Below, in pieces: positions 43,849-53,765 of a stretch of 64,000 bases of DNA; positions within the stretch are counted from its first letter, which is position 1; each line of letters starts with the position of its first letter. Made by a program: the position numbers and the translations under genes. The notes beneath the pieces were generated by a model. That model was given only the letters and a program-made list of their open reading frames with translations, searched no databases and was not told the origin of the DNA. Source of the DNA: Sphingobacteriales bacterium (GTDB taxonomy: Bacteria; Bacteroidota; Bacteroidia; Sphingobacteriales; Sphingobacteriaceae); contig JANXOD010000020.1 of the NCBI GenBank assembly GCA_025353765.1, positions 124,001 through 188,000 of the forward strand, read 5' to 3'.

Positions 43849-43885
43849 AAGAAATGCTTTCCAATTTTTGGAAGCATTTCTTGTT
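43849..43885 (+). terminator. Bidirectional terminator after rpsJ
   Basis: AAGAAATGCTTTCC (43849-43862) pairs with GGAAGCATTTCTT (43870-43882) with one bulged T, around ATTTTT. It lies between rpsJ and a convergent gene, and ends the str transcript. Confidence 0.8.
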
Positions 43886-43901
43886 TGTAAATAAAAGTAG
43901 T

Positions 43902-45326
43902 CTATTTTAAAGAAGCATAATTGTAAAATACTAGCCTTCCCGTTCCCTCAACAGTAATAACTTGAGTTTCCTCCCTGCCGGATTTATCCTTCATCTTTAT
44001 TTTGATTTCATTTTTCCCTTTTTGTAAAGGAATACGTGCAGAATAAATACTTGAAGGGAGAGATTGCCAGTTACGAGTGTCTGCTTTTTCAGAAAATAAG
44101 CTATATAGTTGTATGGCAGTTGCTAGTCCATCTCGAACATTATCTTGCTTCTTATCATCTTTTTTTCTTCTTACGGCATATTCTGCCAATTTTTTTACAG
44201 CAAGCCTGGAAAGTGCTGTGGCCATTTCTTTAACAAAGCGCTGTTTGAAGGTTGCAAATGCCAGTTCATTAATATCTTCTGCTTTTTCCAAGTGAATAGT
44301 ACTATCATTCACTAATATGCTAGCAGAGGAATAAAATAGAGGTCTTGCTACATATTTTGGAAAAGTCACCCGGAAAGTTTCCAGGTCTGTAAGTTTTATA
44401 TTATCAGCATTAGAGCCCAGACTTCCGTAAAACGGAATCCTGGTTTGTCCGCCCGGATCTGTAAAATAAAAGCCAGCCTGGTCTTTTAATAAGGTAAAAA
44501 AGAAATCCTGCTGTTCTTTTACAGGAGCAAGGCCATTTTCCCAAAATAATATCAATTCTCCACCGGCAGATTTTTGGTTTGGCTGGTATTTTATATTAAA
44601 TAGTTGCTCAAAGCGATCTACTTCATTTTGAAATCCATTTAAATACGCTGTTCTAATTAGATCTTTCTTTAGTTGTTCAGGCATTAAAACTCCATAATAA
44701 GTTTTATCAGGACTTGTTTGATAGGCCTCAACAGCATTGCGGTAAGATATAAAGGCATTATTAATGTCATCACCAGCTTCGTATATAATTCCCTGCAACA
44801 TCAATGAAAAAGTATCTTTGGAATACCGTGTGTTTTTATCATTAAATTTATCTCCCTGTTGCTGTGTTTGTAGCGTAATACGTCGGGCTTCAACTATTGC
44901 ATCATCTGTTTTATTGAGATATAAGTAATTTAAGGCTTTATAATAATGGATCATAAACTTCTCAAAATCTTCTCCCTTATATGTTTGCATCATAGGATTA
45001 ACTAAAGTTCCTATAGCTAGGTCCCCTACACCAGATCGAACTTCATCCATATATTCATCGGCTTTGTTAAAATAGACATTACTGCTGTCATGCTCATTAA
45101 GCATATAATATGTTTTACCTTTTTCTAATAAATACAAGAGTTCATTACGGCTTTTCTTTAATAATTTGTTTTGATCGAGATCTTTATTTGCAGCCACATA
45201 ATCACCCTCAGATAAGTGGGTATAATAATTATTAATCTGTTTATGATAACTTGAGCAACTAAATAAAACGAGCATCAGTAGACTAAAAACTGATGCTCGG
45301 AATAACTTGAAATAAGTAATGATCAT
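43902..45326 (-). CDS. COG3014-type lipoprotein
   Basis: A 474-residue protein with a lipoprotein signal ending LMLVLFSCSSY, so Cys24 or so would be lipidated. A helical-repeat part follows (NYYTHLSEGDYVAANKDLDQ onward, to about 240), then a beta-rich C-terminal domain ending VITVEGTGRLVFYNYASLK. This layout matches the COG3014 family often found beside lpoB-like genes. It is the last of three genes on the minus strand inside the ribosomal cluster. Confidence 0.75.
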   Translation of the reverse strand: MIITYFKLFRASVFSLLMLVLFSCSSYHKQINNYYTHLSEGDYVAANKDLDQNKLLKKSRNELLYLLEKGKTYYMLNEHDSSNVYFNKADEYMDEVRSGVGDLAIGTLVNPMMQTYKGEDFEKFMIHYYKALNYLYLNKTDDAIVEARRITLQTQQQGDKFNDKNTRYSKDTFSLMLQGIIYEAGDDINNAFISYRNAVEAYQTSPDKTYYGVLMPEQLKKDLIRTAYLNGFQNEVDRFEQLFNIKYQPNQKSAGGELILFWENGLAPVKEQQDFFFTLLKDQAGFYFTDPGGQTRIPFYGSLGSNADNIKLTDLETFRVTFPKYVARPLFYSSASILVNDSTIHLEKAEDINELAFATFKQRFVKEMATALSRLAVKKLAEYAVRRKKDDKKQDNVRDGLATAIQLYSLFSEKADTRNWQSLPSSIYSARIPLQKGKNEIKIKMKDKSGREETQVITVEGTGRLVFYNYASLK

Positions 45327-45389
45327 TATAGGACAATAGGGTAGATACTGTACGAATTGTAGTGTTTGCCTATTAAGGCAGACATTAAA

Positions 45390-45983
45390 TTAGTTTTTAA
45401 TGTATTTAGCAATCTTTTTCTCACCAACCCACACTACTTCATTGGTTTCGATATTGGTTAGCTCTAGATTTACCTGGTAATAAACAACTTTTTTCTTGTT
45501 TAAAGCATCCACAATAGAATTGATGGAACCTTGAAGAATATAATCTGCACCGTTCTCTAAACCAAATTTTTTCATAGTAGAAATTGAAGAATTAGTTTGC
45601 TGATCTGCTTTTTCACCTCTTAATTCTTCCCGTTTTTTTCCTCCCTGCACCAGGCGTACTTTCTCTGTTTGAACAAACGCCCGTTCAACATCCTTTACAA
45701 AAGTTTCAGCTTCAATGTGTTCGTGGCTTTTGTTTTGCACAAAACCAACAATTACTACGGGTTTCTTTCCAGCTTTTTCACTTAAGTGATCAGTGAGCCA
45801 GTGGGCATTTAATATCGTAGTGGTCATTTCTTCTGCAACCTGTCGTGAATCTGTATTATTCCAGTTTCCACTGATGTCAATTTGTTCTGTTGGATCAACA
45901 CGGGTTACCGTTCTTGAGCAGGAAGACACAAAAGTTAAGGTAATTGCTGCTACAGCAATCGTTAGGAGTTTTTTAAATAGCAT
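45390..45983 (-). CDS. LpoB-like penicillin-binding protein activator lipoprotein
   Basis: A 197-residue lipoprotein with lipobox FVSSC. The mature part, with VVIVGFVQNKSHEHI, ADYILQGSINSIVD and YYQVNLELTNIETNEVVW, matches the LpoB/DUF3280-like fold; in enterobacteria LpoB is the outer-membrane activator of PBP1b. It is transcribed with the COG3014-type gene 63 bp downstream. Whether it activates a PBP in this organism is unknown. Confidence 0.85.
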   Translation of the reverse strand: MLFKKLLTIAVAAITLTFVSSCSRTVTRVDPTEQIDISGNWNNTDSRQVAEEMTTTILNAHWLTDHLSEKAGKKPVVIVGFVQNKSHEHIEAETFVKDVERAFVQTEKVRLVQGGKKREELRGEKADQQTNSSISTMKKFGLENGADYILQGSINSIVDALNKKKVVYYQVNLELTNIETNEVVWVGEKKIAKYIKN

Positions 45984-46028
45984 GTGATGAATTTTAAAAG
46001 TGAATTTTTAGATATAAGTTAATTTATA

Positions 46029-46376
46029 TTACCACCAGAATCTGTGGTATTCTCTTCTCCATGGATTACTATAATAGTTATTGTATGGGTTATAATCCGG
46101 ATAGTAATTAGTAATGTATTTTCTGTTCATGCGTTCCTGATGGAGCCATTCACGGTCTTGCCGTTTCCGCTCCAATTTAGCCTCATACCAATCATAAGCT
46201 TTATAGGTTTGCTGTATTGTAGTACTATGGGATTTAGTCAGAGAATCGGCTATTTTCAGATATTTATCCTGGCTTTCTTTGTAATGCGGGTTCTGATCAA
46301 CAGCAAAAGCTATTTGCTGACAGTTGGCCATTGCTGGTAAAATCAGTAAAATGGCAATATAAAATAGATGTTTCAT
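46029..46376 (-). CDS. Small secreted protein, Tyr/Arg-rich
   Basis: A 115-residue protein with a signal peptide (MKHLFYIAILLILPAMANC, possibly a lipobox at the last Cys). A helical middle is followed by a C-terminal tail of Tyr/Asn/Arg/Trp (YYPDYNPYNNYYSNPWRRE). No family recognised. First gene of the minus-strand group, 45 bp before lpoB-like. Confidence 0.6.
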   Translation of the reverse strand: MKHLFYIAILLILPAMANCQQIAFAVDQNPHYKESQDKYLKIADSLTKSHSTTIQQTYKAYDWYEAKLERKRQDREWLHQERMNRKYITNYYPDYNPYNNYYSNPWRREYHRFWW

Positions 46377-46630
46377 AATTTATGCGATATTAAACGGTAA
46401 ACAAATTAATTACAAATAAGTTTTTAGATATTAATTTTTTCTGCATTAAAATAAGACAAGCATAATCTTATTTAATAATTAATATAAAAATACTTATTAT
46501 TTAGAATAATTATTCCTTTAATACTGAAAATAATAAGATAATAACGCGACTTGACTATTTTTATTTTTTTGTATTGGCAGAAAGACGGAAAGCTAATTCA
46601 ATATTTTCTGAAAAATAACTTGCTAAGTAT
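46377..46630. other. AT-rich non-coding stretch
   Basis: The region between the small secreted gene and rplC is strongly AT-rich and has no gene or clear palindrome. It must carry the divergent promoter for the minus-strand trio, but no clean TAnnTTTG on that strand was seen. Confidence 0.4.
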
Positions 46631-46660
46631 TTGTTAATTAAGAACAGTTTCCTATCTTTG
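46631..46660 (+). promoter_or_regulatory. Promoter of the rplC ribosomal operon
   Basis: TTG (46631-46633), 19 bp, TATCTTTG (46653-46660): a full Bacteroidota promoter, giving the split S10 operon its own start. Confidence 0.85.
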
Positions 46661-46735
46661 CCCTCCCTTTCAAGGGGTTTACACTGTCTTGAACGAAGCC
46701 CTACTGCTTCGATGGACACAAATTGATTAAAGAAA
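46661..46735 (+). promoter_or_regulatory. rplC leader with two small hairpins
   Basis: The 75-nt leader can form CCCTTTCAAGGG at its 5' end (about 46664-46676) and a perfect 6-bp hairpin, CGAAGC-CCTACT-GCTTCG (46694-46711). It is a candidate site for ribosomal-protein autoregulation. Confidence 0.5.
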
Positions 46736-47353
46736 ATGTCAGGAATTATTGGAAAAAAAGTAGGAATGACCAGCATATTCGATGCTGAAGGGAAGAATAT
46801 CCCCTGTACAGTTATCGAAGCTGGCCCTTGCGTAGTTACTCAACTACGTACCGTTGATCACGACGGTTACTCAGCAGTTCAGTTAGCTTTCGATGAGAAG
46901 AAAGAGAAAAACACTACTGGTTCATTAAAAGGACATTTCGCGAAAGCAAACACAACTCCGAAGCGTAAGCTGGTTGAGTTTAAAACGTTTCCGGATGCAA
47001 AAACTTTAGGTGAAACTATTACTGTTGATATCTTTGCAGAAGGCGACTTTGTGGATGTAGTTGGTACATCAAAAGGTAAAGGTTTTCAGGGAGTTGTTAA
47101 GCGTCACGGATTTGGTGGTGTGGGTGGTCAAACTCACGGTCAGCATAACCGTTTAAGAGCTCCGGGTTCACTGGGTGCTTCTTCATGGCCTTCACGTGTA
47201 TTCAAAGGAATGCGTATGGCAGGCCGTATGGGTGGTGATCGTGTAAAAATTCAAAACTTAGAAATTTTGAAAGTCTATCCTGAGCAAAACTTATTAGTAG
47301 TTAGCGGTTCAATCCCGGGAGCTAAAGGTTCTTACGTAATAGTTGATAAATAG
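46736..47353 (+). CDS. rplC: 50S ribosomal protein L3
   Basis: A 205-residue L3, one of the first 50S assembly proteins, reaching the peptidyl-transferase centre. The start [15 protein letters not shown] and the [16 protein letters not shown] loop are the family marks. First gene after the interruption. Confidence 0.98.
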   Translation: MSGIIGKKVGMTSIFDAEGKNIPCTVIEAGPCVVTQLRTVDHDGYSAVQLAFDEKKEKNTTGSLKGHFAKANTTPKRKLVEFKTFPDAKTLGETITVDIFAEGDFVDVVGTSKGKGFQGVVKRHGFGGVGGQTHGQHNRLRAPGSLGASSWPSRVFKGMRMAGRMGGDRVKIQNLEILKVYPEQNLLVVSGSIPGAKGSYVIVDK

Positions 47354-47356
47354 CAG

Positions 47357-47986
47357 ATGGAAGTTAACGTAATAAATATATCAGGCAAAGCAACAGGTGC
47401 CAAGGTGCAACTTCCTGATGGGATCTTTGCGGTAGAACCAAATGATCACGCGATATACTTAGATGTAAAGCAATACTTAGCAAATCAACGCCAGGGAACG
47501 CACAAGTCTAAACAGCGTAATGAAATTGCAGGTTCAACCCGTAAATTATATAAGCAAAAAGGTACAGGTGGTGCCCGTGCCGGTTCGATTAAATCTCCAT
47601 TGTTTAATGGTGGTGGTCGTGTATTTGGTCCGCAACCACGTGATTATAGCTTTAAGCTGAATAAAAAGTTAAAATCTTTAGCTCGTAAATCAGCCTTAAC
47701 ATATAAAGCACAGGATAATAACATTGTAGTATTGGAAGATTTCAATTTCGATTCAATCAAAACTAAGAACTATATTAAATTAGTAGCAGATCTTAAATTA
47801 ACTGATGCTAAAACGTTGTTGGTTTTACCAACCGCAAATAATAATGTTTATTTATCAAGCAGAAATATAAAGAAAGCAAAAGTAGTTACCGCAGCAGAAC
47901 TGAATACATATGATGTATTAAATGCAGGTACTCTTATACTTACTACAGAAACTGTTAAAACATTGGAGGAGGCTTTTGCCAAGTAA
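47357..47986 (+). CDS. rplD: 50S ribosomal protein L4
   Basis: A 209-residue L4, lining the exit tunnel. [20 protein letters not shown] is the tunnel loop. In enterobacteria L4 represses its own operon; a similar role here, through the rplC leader, is possible. It starts 3 bp after rplC. Confidence 0.98.
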   Translation: MEVNVINISGKATGAKVQLPDGIFAVEPNDHAIYLDVKQYLANQRQGTHKSKQRNEIAGSTRKLYKQKGTGGARAGSIKSPLFNGGGRVFGPQPRDYSFKLNKKLKSLARKSALTYKAQDNNIVVLEDFNFDSIKTKNYIKLVADLKLTDAKTLLVLPTANNNVYLSSRNIKKAKVVTAAELNTYDVLNAGTLILTTETVKTLEEAFAK

Positions 47987-47987
47987 G

Positions 47988-48278
47988 ATGGAAATATTAA
48001 AAAAACCTATTTTAACCGAAAAAGCATCAGCATTAACTGAAAAGTTAAACCGCTTTTCTTTTAAAGTTGATCACAGAGCCAACAAATTAGAAATCAAACA
48101 ATCGATTGAAAAAATGTATGGTGTGAATATCCAGGCTATTAATACGATGGTAGTATTTGGAAAATCAAAATCGCGTAACACAAAAGCTGGTGTTGTATCA
48201 GGTAATGCACCTAAATACAAAAAAGCAATTGTAACGCTTAAGGATGGTGAAACTATTGACTTTTACAGCAATATTTAA
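47988..48278 (+). CDS. rplW: 50S ribosomal protein L23
   Basis: A 96-residue L23, at the tunnel exit and docking site for trigger factor and SRP. The start is ATG 47988 (MEILKKPILTEKAS), one base after the rplD stop; an upstream in-frame start would overlap rplD by 65 bp and is unlikely. Confidence 0.97.
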   Translation: MEILKKPILTEKASALTEKLNRFSFKVDHRANKLEIKQSIEKMYGVNIQAINTMVVFGKSKSRNTKAGVVSGNAPKYKKAIVTLKDGETIDFYSNI

Positions 48279-48285
48279 TTAAGAC

Positions 48286-49110
48286 ATGGCAGTAAGAAGA
48301 TTTAAACCGGTTACCCCAGGCACTCGTTTCAGAGTGGGAGGAGACTATTCAGATGTGACCACTAACGTTCCAGAAAAATCGTTAGTAACCTCTATCAAGA
48401 AGTCTGGTGGTAGAAATAATTCCGGTAAAATGACTATGCGTTATCTCGGTGGGGGACATAAAAAGTCATACCGATTGATTGATTTTAAACGCGATAAAAA
48501 TAATATCCCCGCAACTGTTGCCACTATTGAGTACGATCCAAATCGTAGCGCACGTATTGCATTGGTAAACTATGCCGATGGCGAGAAACGTTACATTATC
48601 GCTCCGGAAGGCTTAAAGGTTGGCATGAAAATTATTTCAGGCGAAGCTTCAGCTCCTGAGGTGGGAAATGCATTACCGTTAAAGAATATCCCTTTAGGTT
48701 CAATCATTCATAATATAGAATTAAACCCTGGGCAGGGAGCAATTATCGCACGTAGTGCAGGTACTTATGCTCAGCTATCAGCACGTGACGGTAAATACGC
48801 GATCATTAAAATGCCTTCAGGCGAAACCCGCATGATATTAGCAACTTGTATGGCAACTATCGGCACCGTTTCTAACTCCGAAAAAGCTAACGAGGTGTTA
48901 GGTAAAGCAGGAAGAAATCGTTGGTTAGGCCGTCGTCCAAGAGTTCGTGGTGTTGCCATGAATCCTGTCGATCACCCTATGGGTGGTGGTGAAGGTAGAT
49001 CATCTGGCGGTCACCCTCGCTCAAGAAAAGGTTTATTAGCTAAAGGCTTTAAAACCCGCGACAAAAAGAAATCGTCTGATCGTTACATCATTGAGAGAAG
49101 GAAGAAATAA
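48286..49110 (+). CDS. rplB: 50S ribosomal protein L2
   Basis: A 274-residue L2, needed for subunit association and peptidyl transfer. [20 protein letters not shown] carries the conserved histidine near the active centre. Its stop overlaps the rpsS start by 1 bp. Confidence 0.98.
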   Translation: MAVRRFKPVTPGTRFRVGGDYSDVTTNVPEKSLVTSIKKSGGRNNSGKMTMRYLGGGHKKSYRLIDFKRDKNNIPATVATIEYDPNRSARIALVNYADGEKRYIIAPEGLKVGMKIISGEASAPEVGNALPLKNIPLGSIIHNIELNPGQGAIIARSAGTYAQLSARDGKYAIIKMPSGETRMILATCMATIGTVSNSEKANEVLGKAGRNRWLGRRPRVRGVAMNPVDHPMGGGEGRSSGGHPRSRKGLLAKGFKTRDKKKSSDRYIIERRKK

Positions 49111-49376
49111 TGGCTCGTTCAATAAAAAAAGGCCCGTATATAGATCATAACGTAGAGAAAAAAGTATCTGCGATGAATGAGGGTAACAAAAAATCAGTGA
49201 TCAAAACCTGGTCACGCCGATCAATGATCTCTCCGGATTTCGTAGGTCATACTTTTGCAGTGCACAACGGAAATAAATTTATTCCTGTTTATGTAACTGA
49301 AAACATGGTTGGGCATAAGCTTGGTGAATTTTCTCCAACCAGAACATTTAGAGGTCACTCGGATAAGAAAAAATAA
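49110..49376 (+). CDS. rpsS: 30S ribosomal protein S19
   Basis: An 88-residue S19 in the 30S head. [16 protein letters not shown] and [14 protein letters not shown] are typical. Overlaps rplB by 1 bp. Confidence 0.98.
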   Translation: MARSIKKGPYIDHNVEKKVSAMNEGNKKSVIKTWSRRSMISPDFVGHTFAVHNGNKFIPVYVTENMVGHKLGEFSPTRTFRGHSDKKK

Positions 49377-49379
49377 GCA

Positions 49380-49742
49380 ATGGAAGCAATAGCAAAATTA
49401 AATGATTGCCCTACATCACCTCGTAAAATGAGATTGGTTGTTGATCTGATCCGTGGTGAGCGAGTTGAGAAAGCATTATACATTTTAAAGTTTACCAACA
49501 AAGAAGCTGCAATACGAGTTGAAAAACTTTTATTATCAGCGATCAAAAACTGGGAAGCTAAAAATGAAGGACAACGTCCGGAAGATAATGAGTTGTTTGT
49601 GAAAACAGTCATGGTTGACGGCGGGCGTCAGTTAAAGAGATTAAGACCAGCTCCTCAAGGTCGTGGACATAGAATTCGTAAGCGTTCTAACCATGTAACT
49701 ATAGTAGTTGACAGTAAAAATATTGAGCCAAAAACTAAGTAA
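49380..49742 (+). CDS. rplV: 50S ribosomal protein L22
   Basis: A 120-residue L22 whose beta-hairpin enters the exit tunnel. [20 protein letters not shown] and [20 protein letters not shown] are the conserved parts. It follows rpsS by 3 bp. Confidence 0.98.
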   Translation: MEAIAKLNDCPTSPRKMRLVVDLIRGERVEKALYILKFTNKEAAIRVEKLLLSAIKNWEAKNEGQRPEDNELFVKTVMVDGGRQLKRLRPAPQGRGHRIRKRSNHVTIVVDSKNIEPKTK

Positions 49743-49748
49743 AGAGAA

Positions 49749-50642
49749 ATGGGACAAAAAGCACATCCAATAGGTAACAGATTAGGGATCATCAAAGGTT
49801 GGGATTCTAATTGGTTCGGTGGCAATGATTACTCTGAGAAATTAGTTGAGGACGAAAAGATCAGAAAATATCTGGCTGCACGTATTTCTAAAGGCGGAAT
49901 ATCTAAAGTGGTTATTGAGCGTACTTTAAAGCGTATCACCATTACTGTTCACACTGCCCGTCCAGGTATTGTAATTGGTAAAGGTGGCCAGGAAGTAGAT
50001 AAGATCAAGGAAGAGTTAAAAAAACTAACTAAAAAAGATGTTCAGATCAATATCTTTGAAATCAAACGTCCGGAATTAGACGCACAATTAGTAGGCGAAG
50101 GAATTGCAAAGCAACTAGAAGCCCGTATTTCCTTCCGTCGTGCTATGAAAACTTCAATCGCATCCACAATGCGTATGGGGGCTGAAGGTATAAAAATTAT
50201 GTGTTCAGGCCGTTTAGGTGGTGCCGAGATGGCTCGTACCGAACAATATAAAGATGGTAGAGTTCCATTGCATACTTTCCGTGCCGACATTGATTACGCT
50301 TTAGCAGAAGCTTTAACTACTTATGGTAAAATAGGTATTAAAGTATGGATCATGAAAGGCGAGGTTTACGGTAAGCGTGATCTATCTCCCAACATTGGTC
50401 AAACTACAGGTGTAAAAGGCAGAGGAGAAGGAAGTCAGGCATCTTTTGGGGGTAATGACAGACGTGGTGGAGCAGGTGCTAGTGAAAGACGCGGTGGCGG
50501 TGATAACAGACGTGGCGGTGGTGATAACCGTGGCGGAGGCCAAAATCGTGGCGGCGGCGGTGCTAATCGTGGCGGTGGCCAGGGTCAGAATCGTGGTGGT
50601 GGCGGTGGAAACACAGGTGGTGGTTTCAGAGGAAAGAAATAA
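49749..50642 (+). CDS. rpsC: 30S ribosomal protein S3 with RGG-rich tail
   Basis: A 297-residue S3, part of the mRNA entry channel and helicase. The core (1-220) has the KH motif [20 protein letters not shown] and the C-terminal [12 protein letters not shown]-type end ([15 protein letters not shown]). From about 235 onward there is a 60-residue Gly/Arg/Asn tail with repeated RGG and RGGG units. E. coli S3 is 233 residues, so this tail is extra. Confidence 0.97.
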   Translation: MGQKAHPIGNRLGIIKGWDSNWFGGNDYSEKLVEDEKIRKYLAARISKGGISKVVIERTLKRITITVHTARPGIVIGKGGQEVDKIKEELKKLTKKDVQINIFEIKRPELDAQLVGEGIAKQLEARISFRRAMKTSIASTMRMGAEGIKIMCSGRLGGAEMARTEQYKDGRVPLHTFRADIDYALAEALTTYGKIGIKVWIMKGEVYGKRDLSPNIGQTTGVKGRGEGSQASFGGNDRRGGAGASERRGGGDNRRGGGDNRGGGQNRGGGGANRGGGQGQNRGGGGGNTGGGFRGKK

Positions 50643-50682
50643 TACAGATTTAGAGATCGTTTAACGATAAAAATATAACAAC

Positions 50683-51105
50683 ATGTTACAGCCAAAAAGA
50701 ACGAAGTTCAGAAAGATGCAGAAGGGCAAAATGAAAGGTCTGGCCGGTAGAGGTGCAGAACTTGCATTTGGTTCTTTCGGAATCAAATCATTAGAGCCAG
50801 CCTGGATCACCAGCCGTCAAATAGAAGCTGCCCGTATCGCGGTTACGCGTTTTATGAAACGTGAAGGCCAGGTTTGGATTCGTATTTTCCCGGACAAGCC
50901 AGTTACTAAAAAACCTGCTGAAGTACGTATGGGTAAAGGTAAAGGTGCTCCTGAATATTGGGTTGCAGTTGTTAGACCAGGAAGAATGATTTTTGAAGCC
51001 GAAGGTGTTCCTTTGGAAATTGCTAAAGAAGCTATGCGTTTAGCCGCTCAGAAATTACCGGTTCAAACTAAGTTCGTTATGCGTAGAGATTACGTAGAAG
51101 CATAA
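50683..51105 (+). CDS. rplP: 50S ribosomal protein L16
   Basis: A 140-residue L16 at the A-site side of the 50[21 protein letters not shown] and the [20 protein letters not shown] loop are the hallmarks. It starts 40 bp after rpsC. Confidence 0.98.
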   Translation: MLQPKRTKFRKMQKGKMKGLAGRGAELAFGSFGIKSLEPAWITSRQIEAARIAVTRFMKREGQVWIRIFPDKPVTKKPAEVRMGKGKGAPEYWVAVVRPGRMIFEAEGVPLEIAKEAMRLAAQKLPVQTKFVMRRDYVEA

Positions 51106-51184
51106 ATAGTTAGCAGTTGTCAGTTGGCAATTATCAGTTAAATGATACTTACAACATATAACTATAACGTCAAACTAGAAAAAA
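51106..51184. repeat. Intergenic word repeat (AGTTGTCAGTT type)
   Basis: The rplP-rpmC spacer holds a run of near-repeats of GTTAGCAGTTGTCAGTTGGC and then ATTATCAGTT. No gene or terminator. Confidence 0.45.
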
Positions 51185-51412
51185 ATGAAAAACTCAGAAA
51201 TTTTAGAGCTAACAACAGAAGAAGTTATTGCCAGAATTAATGAAGAGAAAGCTAATCTCACTAAATTGAAATTTGCACATACGGTATCTGCAATTGAAAA
51301 TCCTACACGGATTACAAAAGTTAGAAAAGATGTAGCACGTTTAAACACAGAATTGACTAAGCGCAAGGCGGAAGCAAGAGCATCTGCTGCGACAGAGTCC
51401 GCTTCTGAATAA
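51185..51412 (+). CDS. rpmC: 50S ribosomal protein L29
   Basis: A 75-residue L29 (usual length about 65) at the tunnel exit. [20 protein letters not shown] and [17 protein letters not shown] match. A short Ala/Ser tail is added. Confidence 0.96.
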   Translation: MKNSEILELTTEEVIARINEEKANLTKLKFAHTVSAIENPTRITKVRKDVARLNTELTKRKAEARASAATESASE

Positions 51413-51425
51413 ATTAGAATCCAAA

Positions 51426-51680
51426 ATGGAAAGACAATTAAGAAAAACAAGAACCGGGTTGGTAGTAAGTAACAAAATGGAAAAGTCCATTGTAGTTGCG
51501 GTTGAGCGGAAAGTGAAACACCCGATCTATGGTAAGTTTGTAAAGAAAACTACCAAATTTATGGCTCATGACGAGACTAACACCTGTGGTATTGGCGATA
51601 CGGTGTTGATTATGGAAACTCGTCCGCTGAGTAAGACCAAGAACTGGAGATTAGTTGAAATTTTAGAAAGAGCTAAGTAA
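51426..51680 (+). CDS. rpsQ: 30S ribosomal protein S17
   Basis: An 84-residue S17, an early 16S binder. [20 protein letters not shown] and [20 protein letters not shown] are conserved. Its stop overlaps the rplN start by 1 bp. Confidence 0.98.
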   Translation: MERQLRKTRTGLVVSNKMEKSIVVAVERKVKHPIYGKFVKKTTKFMAHDETNTCGIGDTVLIMETRPLSKTKNWRLVEILERAK

Positions 51681-52048
51681 TGGTACAACAGGAATCAAGA
51701 CTGAATGTTGCTGATAACAGCGGAGCTAAAGAAGTATTAGTGATCCGTGTTTTAGGTGGTACTGCAAAGCGTTATGCATCATTAGGTGACAAAGTTGTTG
51801 TCACAGTTAAGAGTGCATTGCCTTCAGGTAATATCAAAAAAGGAACTATTTCCAAAGCAGTTGTTGTAAGAACAAAGAAAGAAGTTAGACGCAAAGATGG
51901 TTCTTACATCCGTTTTGACGATAACGCAGCAGTATTATTAAATGCACAGGACGAACCGCGTGGAACACGTATTTTCGGCCCCGTAGCCAGAGAATTGCGT
52001 GAAAAACAATTCATGAAAATTGTATCATTAGCACCAGAGGTTTTGTAA
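51680..52048 (+). CDS. rplN: 50S ribosomal protein L14
   Basis: A 122-residue L14 at the subunit interface. [20 protein letters not shown] is the family start. It is followed 1 bp later by rplX. Confidence 0.98.
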   Translation: MVQQESRLNVADNSGAKEVLVIRVLGGTAKRYASLGDKVVVTVKSALPSGNIKKGTISKAVVVRTKKEVRRKDGSYIRFDDNAAVLLNAQDEPRGTRIFGPVARELREKQFMKIVSLAPEVL

Positions 52049-52049
52049 A

Positions 52050-52391
52050 ATGAAAAAGAGAATAGATATAACACCTAAACTGAAAATCCGCAAAGGAGAT
52101 CTGGTTCAAGTTATGGCCGGCGACTCTAAGGGTAAACAGGGAAAGGTTTTAGAAGTAATGTTGCAAGTTAACAGAGTAATTGTTGAAGGTGCCAATATGG
52201 TATCTAAACATACAAAACCTAGTGCTGCTACCCCTAATGGTGGTATTGTTAAGAAGGAAGCTACTCTTCATGTATCCAATGTTATGCTTGTTGATGTCAA
52301 ATCTGGCAAACCAACACGCGTAGGTAAAAAGAAAAATGCAGAAGGTAAATCAGTTCGGGTTGCTAAAAAATCTGGGGAGGAAATTAAGTAA
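52050..52391 (+). CDS. rplX: 50S ribosomal protein L24
   Basis: A 113-residue L24, an assembly initiator with a KOW motif ([20 protein letters not shown]). It overlaps rplE by 1 bp. Confidence 0.98.
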   Translation: MKKRIDITPKLKIRKGDLVQVMAGDSKGKQGKVLEVMLQVNRVIVEGANMVSKHTKPSAATPNGGIVKKEATLHVSNVMLVDVKSGKPTRVGKKKNAEGKSVRVAKKSGEEIK

Positions 52392-52957
52392 TGGCTTACG
52401 TACCAAGATTAAAATCAAAATATAACGAGGAAATCGTTACCGCTTTAAAGGATAAATTCCAATATAAAAGCGTAATGCAAGTTCCACGTTTAGAAAAAAT
52501 TGCTATCAACCAAGGTGTTGGCGCAGCAGTAACTGACAAAAAATTAATTGACAACTCTATTAAAGAGATGACAACAATTACTGGTCAGCAGGCAATTCCT
52601 ACAAAATCAAAAAAGGATATCTCTAACTTTAAATTACGTAAAGGTATGCCAATAGGTGTACGAGTTACTTTACGGGATAATAATATGTATGAGTTTTTAG
52701 ATCGTTTGATCGCAGTAGCTTTGCCACGTATCCGTGATTTTAAAGGTATTAATGATAAAGGATTTGATGGACGCGGTAACTATACATTAGGTGTTACTGA
52801 ACAGATTATTTTTCCGGAAATTAATATTGATCAAATTAACAAGATAATGGGTATGGATATTACTTTTGTAACAACTGCTCAAACTGATGTTGAAGCATTA
52901 GAATTACTGAAGCAATTTGGTTTACCATTTAAAAATCAAAACACAAATCAACAATAA
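52391..52957 (+). CDS. rplE: 50S ribosomal protein L5
   Basis: A 188-residue L5 that binds 5S rRNA and contacts P-site t[17 protein letters not shown] and [16 protein letters not shown] are conserved. It overlaps rpsN by 1 bp. Confidence 0.98.
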   Translation: MAYVPRLKSKYNEEIVTALKDKFQYKSVMQVPRLEKIAINQGVGAAVTDKKLIDNSIKEMTTITGQQAIPTKSKKDISNFKLRKGMPIGVRVTLRDNNMYEFLDRLIAVALPRIRDFKGINDKGFDGRGNYTLGVTEQIIFPEINIDQINKIMGMDITFVTTAQTDVEALELLKQFGLPFKNQNTNQQ

Positions 52958-53226
52958 TGGCTAAAGAAGGTGTAAAAGCACGTGAAGTTAAACGTGCCAG
53001 ATTAGTTGCCAAGTATGCAGACAAAAGAGCGATCTTGAAAGCTGCCGGAGATTTCGAAGGATTAGATAAATTACCTAAAAACTCTTCTCCGGTTCGTTTA
53101 CATAATCGCTGTAAATTAACAGGACGTCCACGTGGCTATATGCGTCAATTCGGAATTTCACGTGTAACTTTCCGTGATATGGCTTTGGCAGGTAAAATTC
53201 CTGGAGTTAGAAAAGCAAGTTGGTAA
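52957..53226 (+). CDS. rpsN: 30S ribosomal protein S14 (zinc-free form)
   Basis: An 89-residue S14 of the long, cysteine-poor type: [20 protein letters not shown] has a single Cys where zinc-binding forms have CxxC pairs. The C-terminus [11 protein letters not shown] is standard. Confidence 0.97.
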   Translation: MAKEGVKAREVKRARLVAKYADKRAILKAAGDFEGLDKLPKNSSPVRLHNRCKLTGRPRGYMRQFGISRVTFRDMALAGKIPGVRKASW

Positions 53227-53227
53227 A

Positions 53228-53283
53228 TCAGTATTTAGTATCAAGTATAAAGGTATCTTGATTCCTGATACTTCATACTCAAA
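53228..53283. repeat. Intergenic word repeat (AGTATTTAGTATCAAG type)
   Basis: The rpsN-rpsH spacer has CAGTATTTAGTATCAAG, then ATCTTGATTCCTGATACTTC, words that pair with each other (GTATCAAG with CTTGATT) and recur at 63862-63887. Confidence 0.5.
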
Positions 53284-53352
53284 ATAAATTAACCGATAGA
53301 AGGTCGTTCTGAATAGTTTAGAAAAGGAAACCGCTATCACAAACAATAAATA

Positions 53353-53751
53353 ATGAATACAGATCCAATAGCAGATTATCTTACACGAGTAAGGAATGCC
53401 ATTAAGGCAAACCACCGTGTAGTAGAAATTCCTGCATCAAACCTAAAAAAGGAAATGACAAAAGTACTTTTTGATAAAGGGTACATTACAAATTACAAGT
53501 TTGAGGATACTACTGCTCAAGGTATTATTAAAATAGCTTTAAAGTATAATCCAATAACTAAAATACCGGCTATTCGTACCATTTCACGTATTAGCAGACC
53601 GGGTTTGAGAAAATACGCCGGCGTAGATAATATGCCACGTGTTTTAAATGGTTTAGGAATCGCTATTCTTTCAACTTCTAAAGGTGTAATGACTGATAAA
53701 GAAGCTAAAAATCTGAATATAGGCGGCGAAGTTTTATGTTACGTTTACTAA
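53353..53751 (+). CDS. rpsH: 30S ribosomal protein S8
   Basis: A 132-residue S8, a key 16S central-domain binder and, in E. coli, the spc operon repressor. DPIADYLTRVRNAIKANHR and STSKGVMTDKEAK are the family motifs. It starts 126 bp after rpsN. Confidence 0.98.
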   Translation: MNTDPIADYLTRVRNAIKANHRVVEIPASNLKKEMTKVLFDKGYITNYKFEDTTAQGIIKIALKYNPITKIPAIRTISRISRPGLRKYAGVDNMPRVLNGLGIAILSTSKGVMTDKEAKNLNIGGEVLCYVY

Positions 53752-53765
53752 TAGGAGGATAAGAG

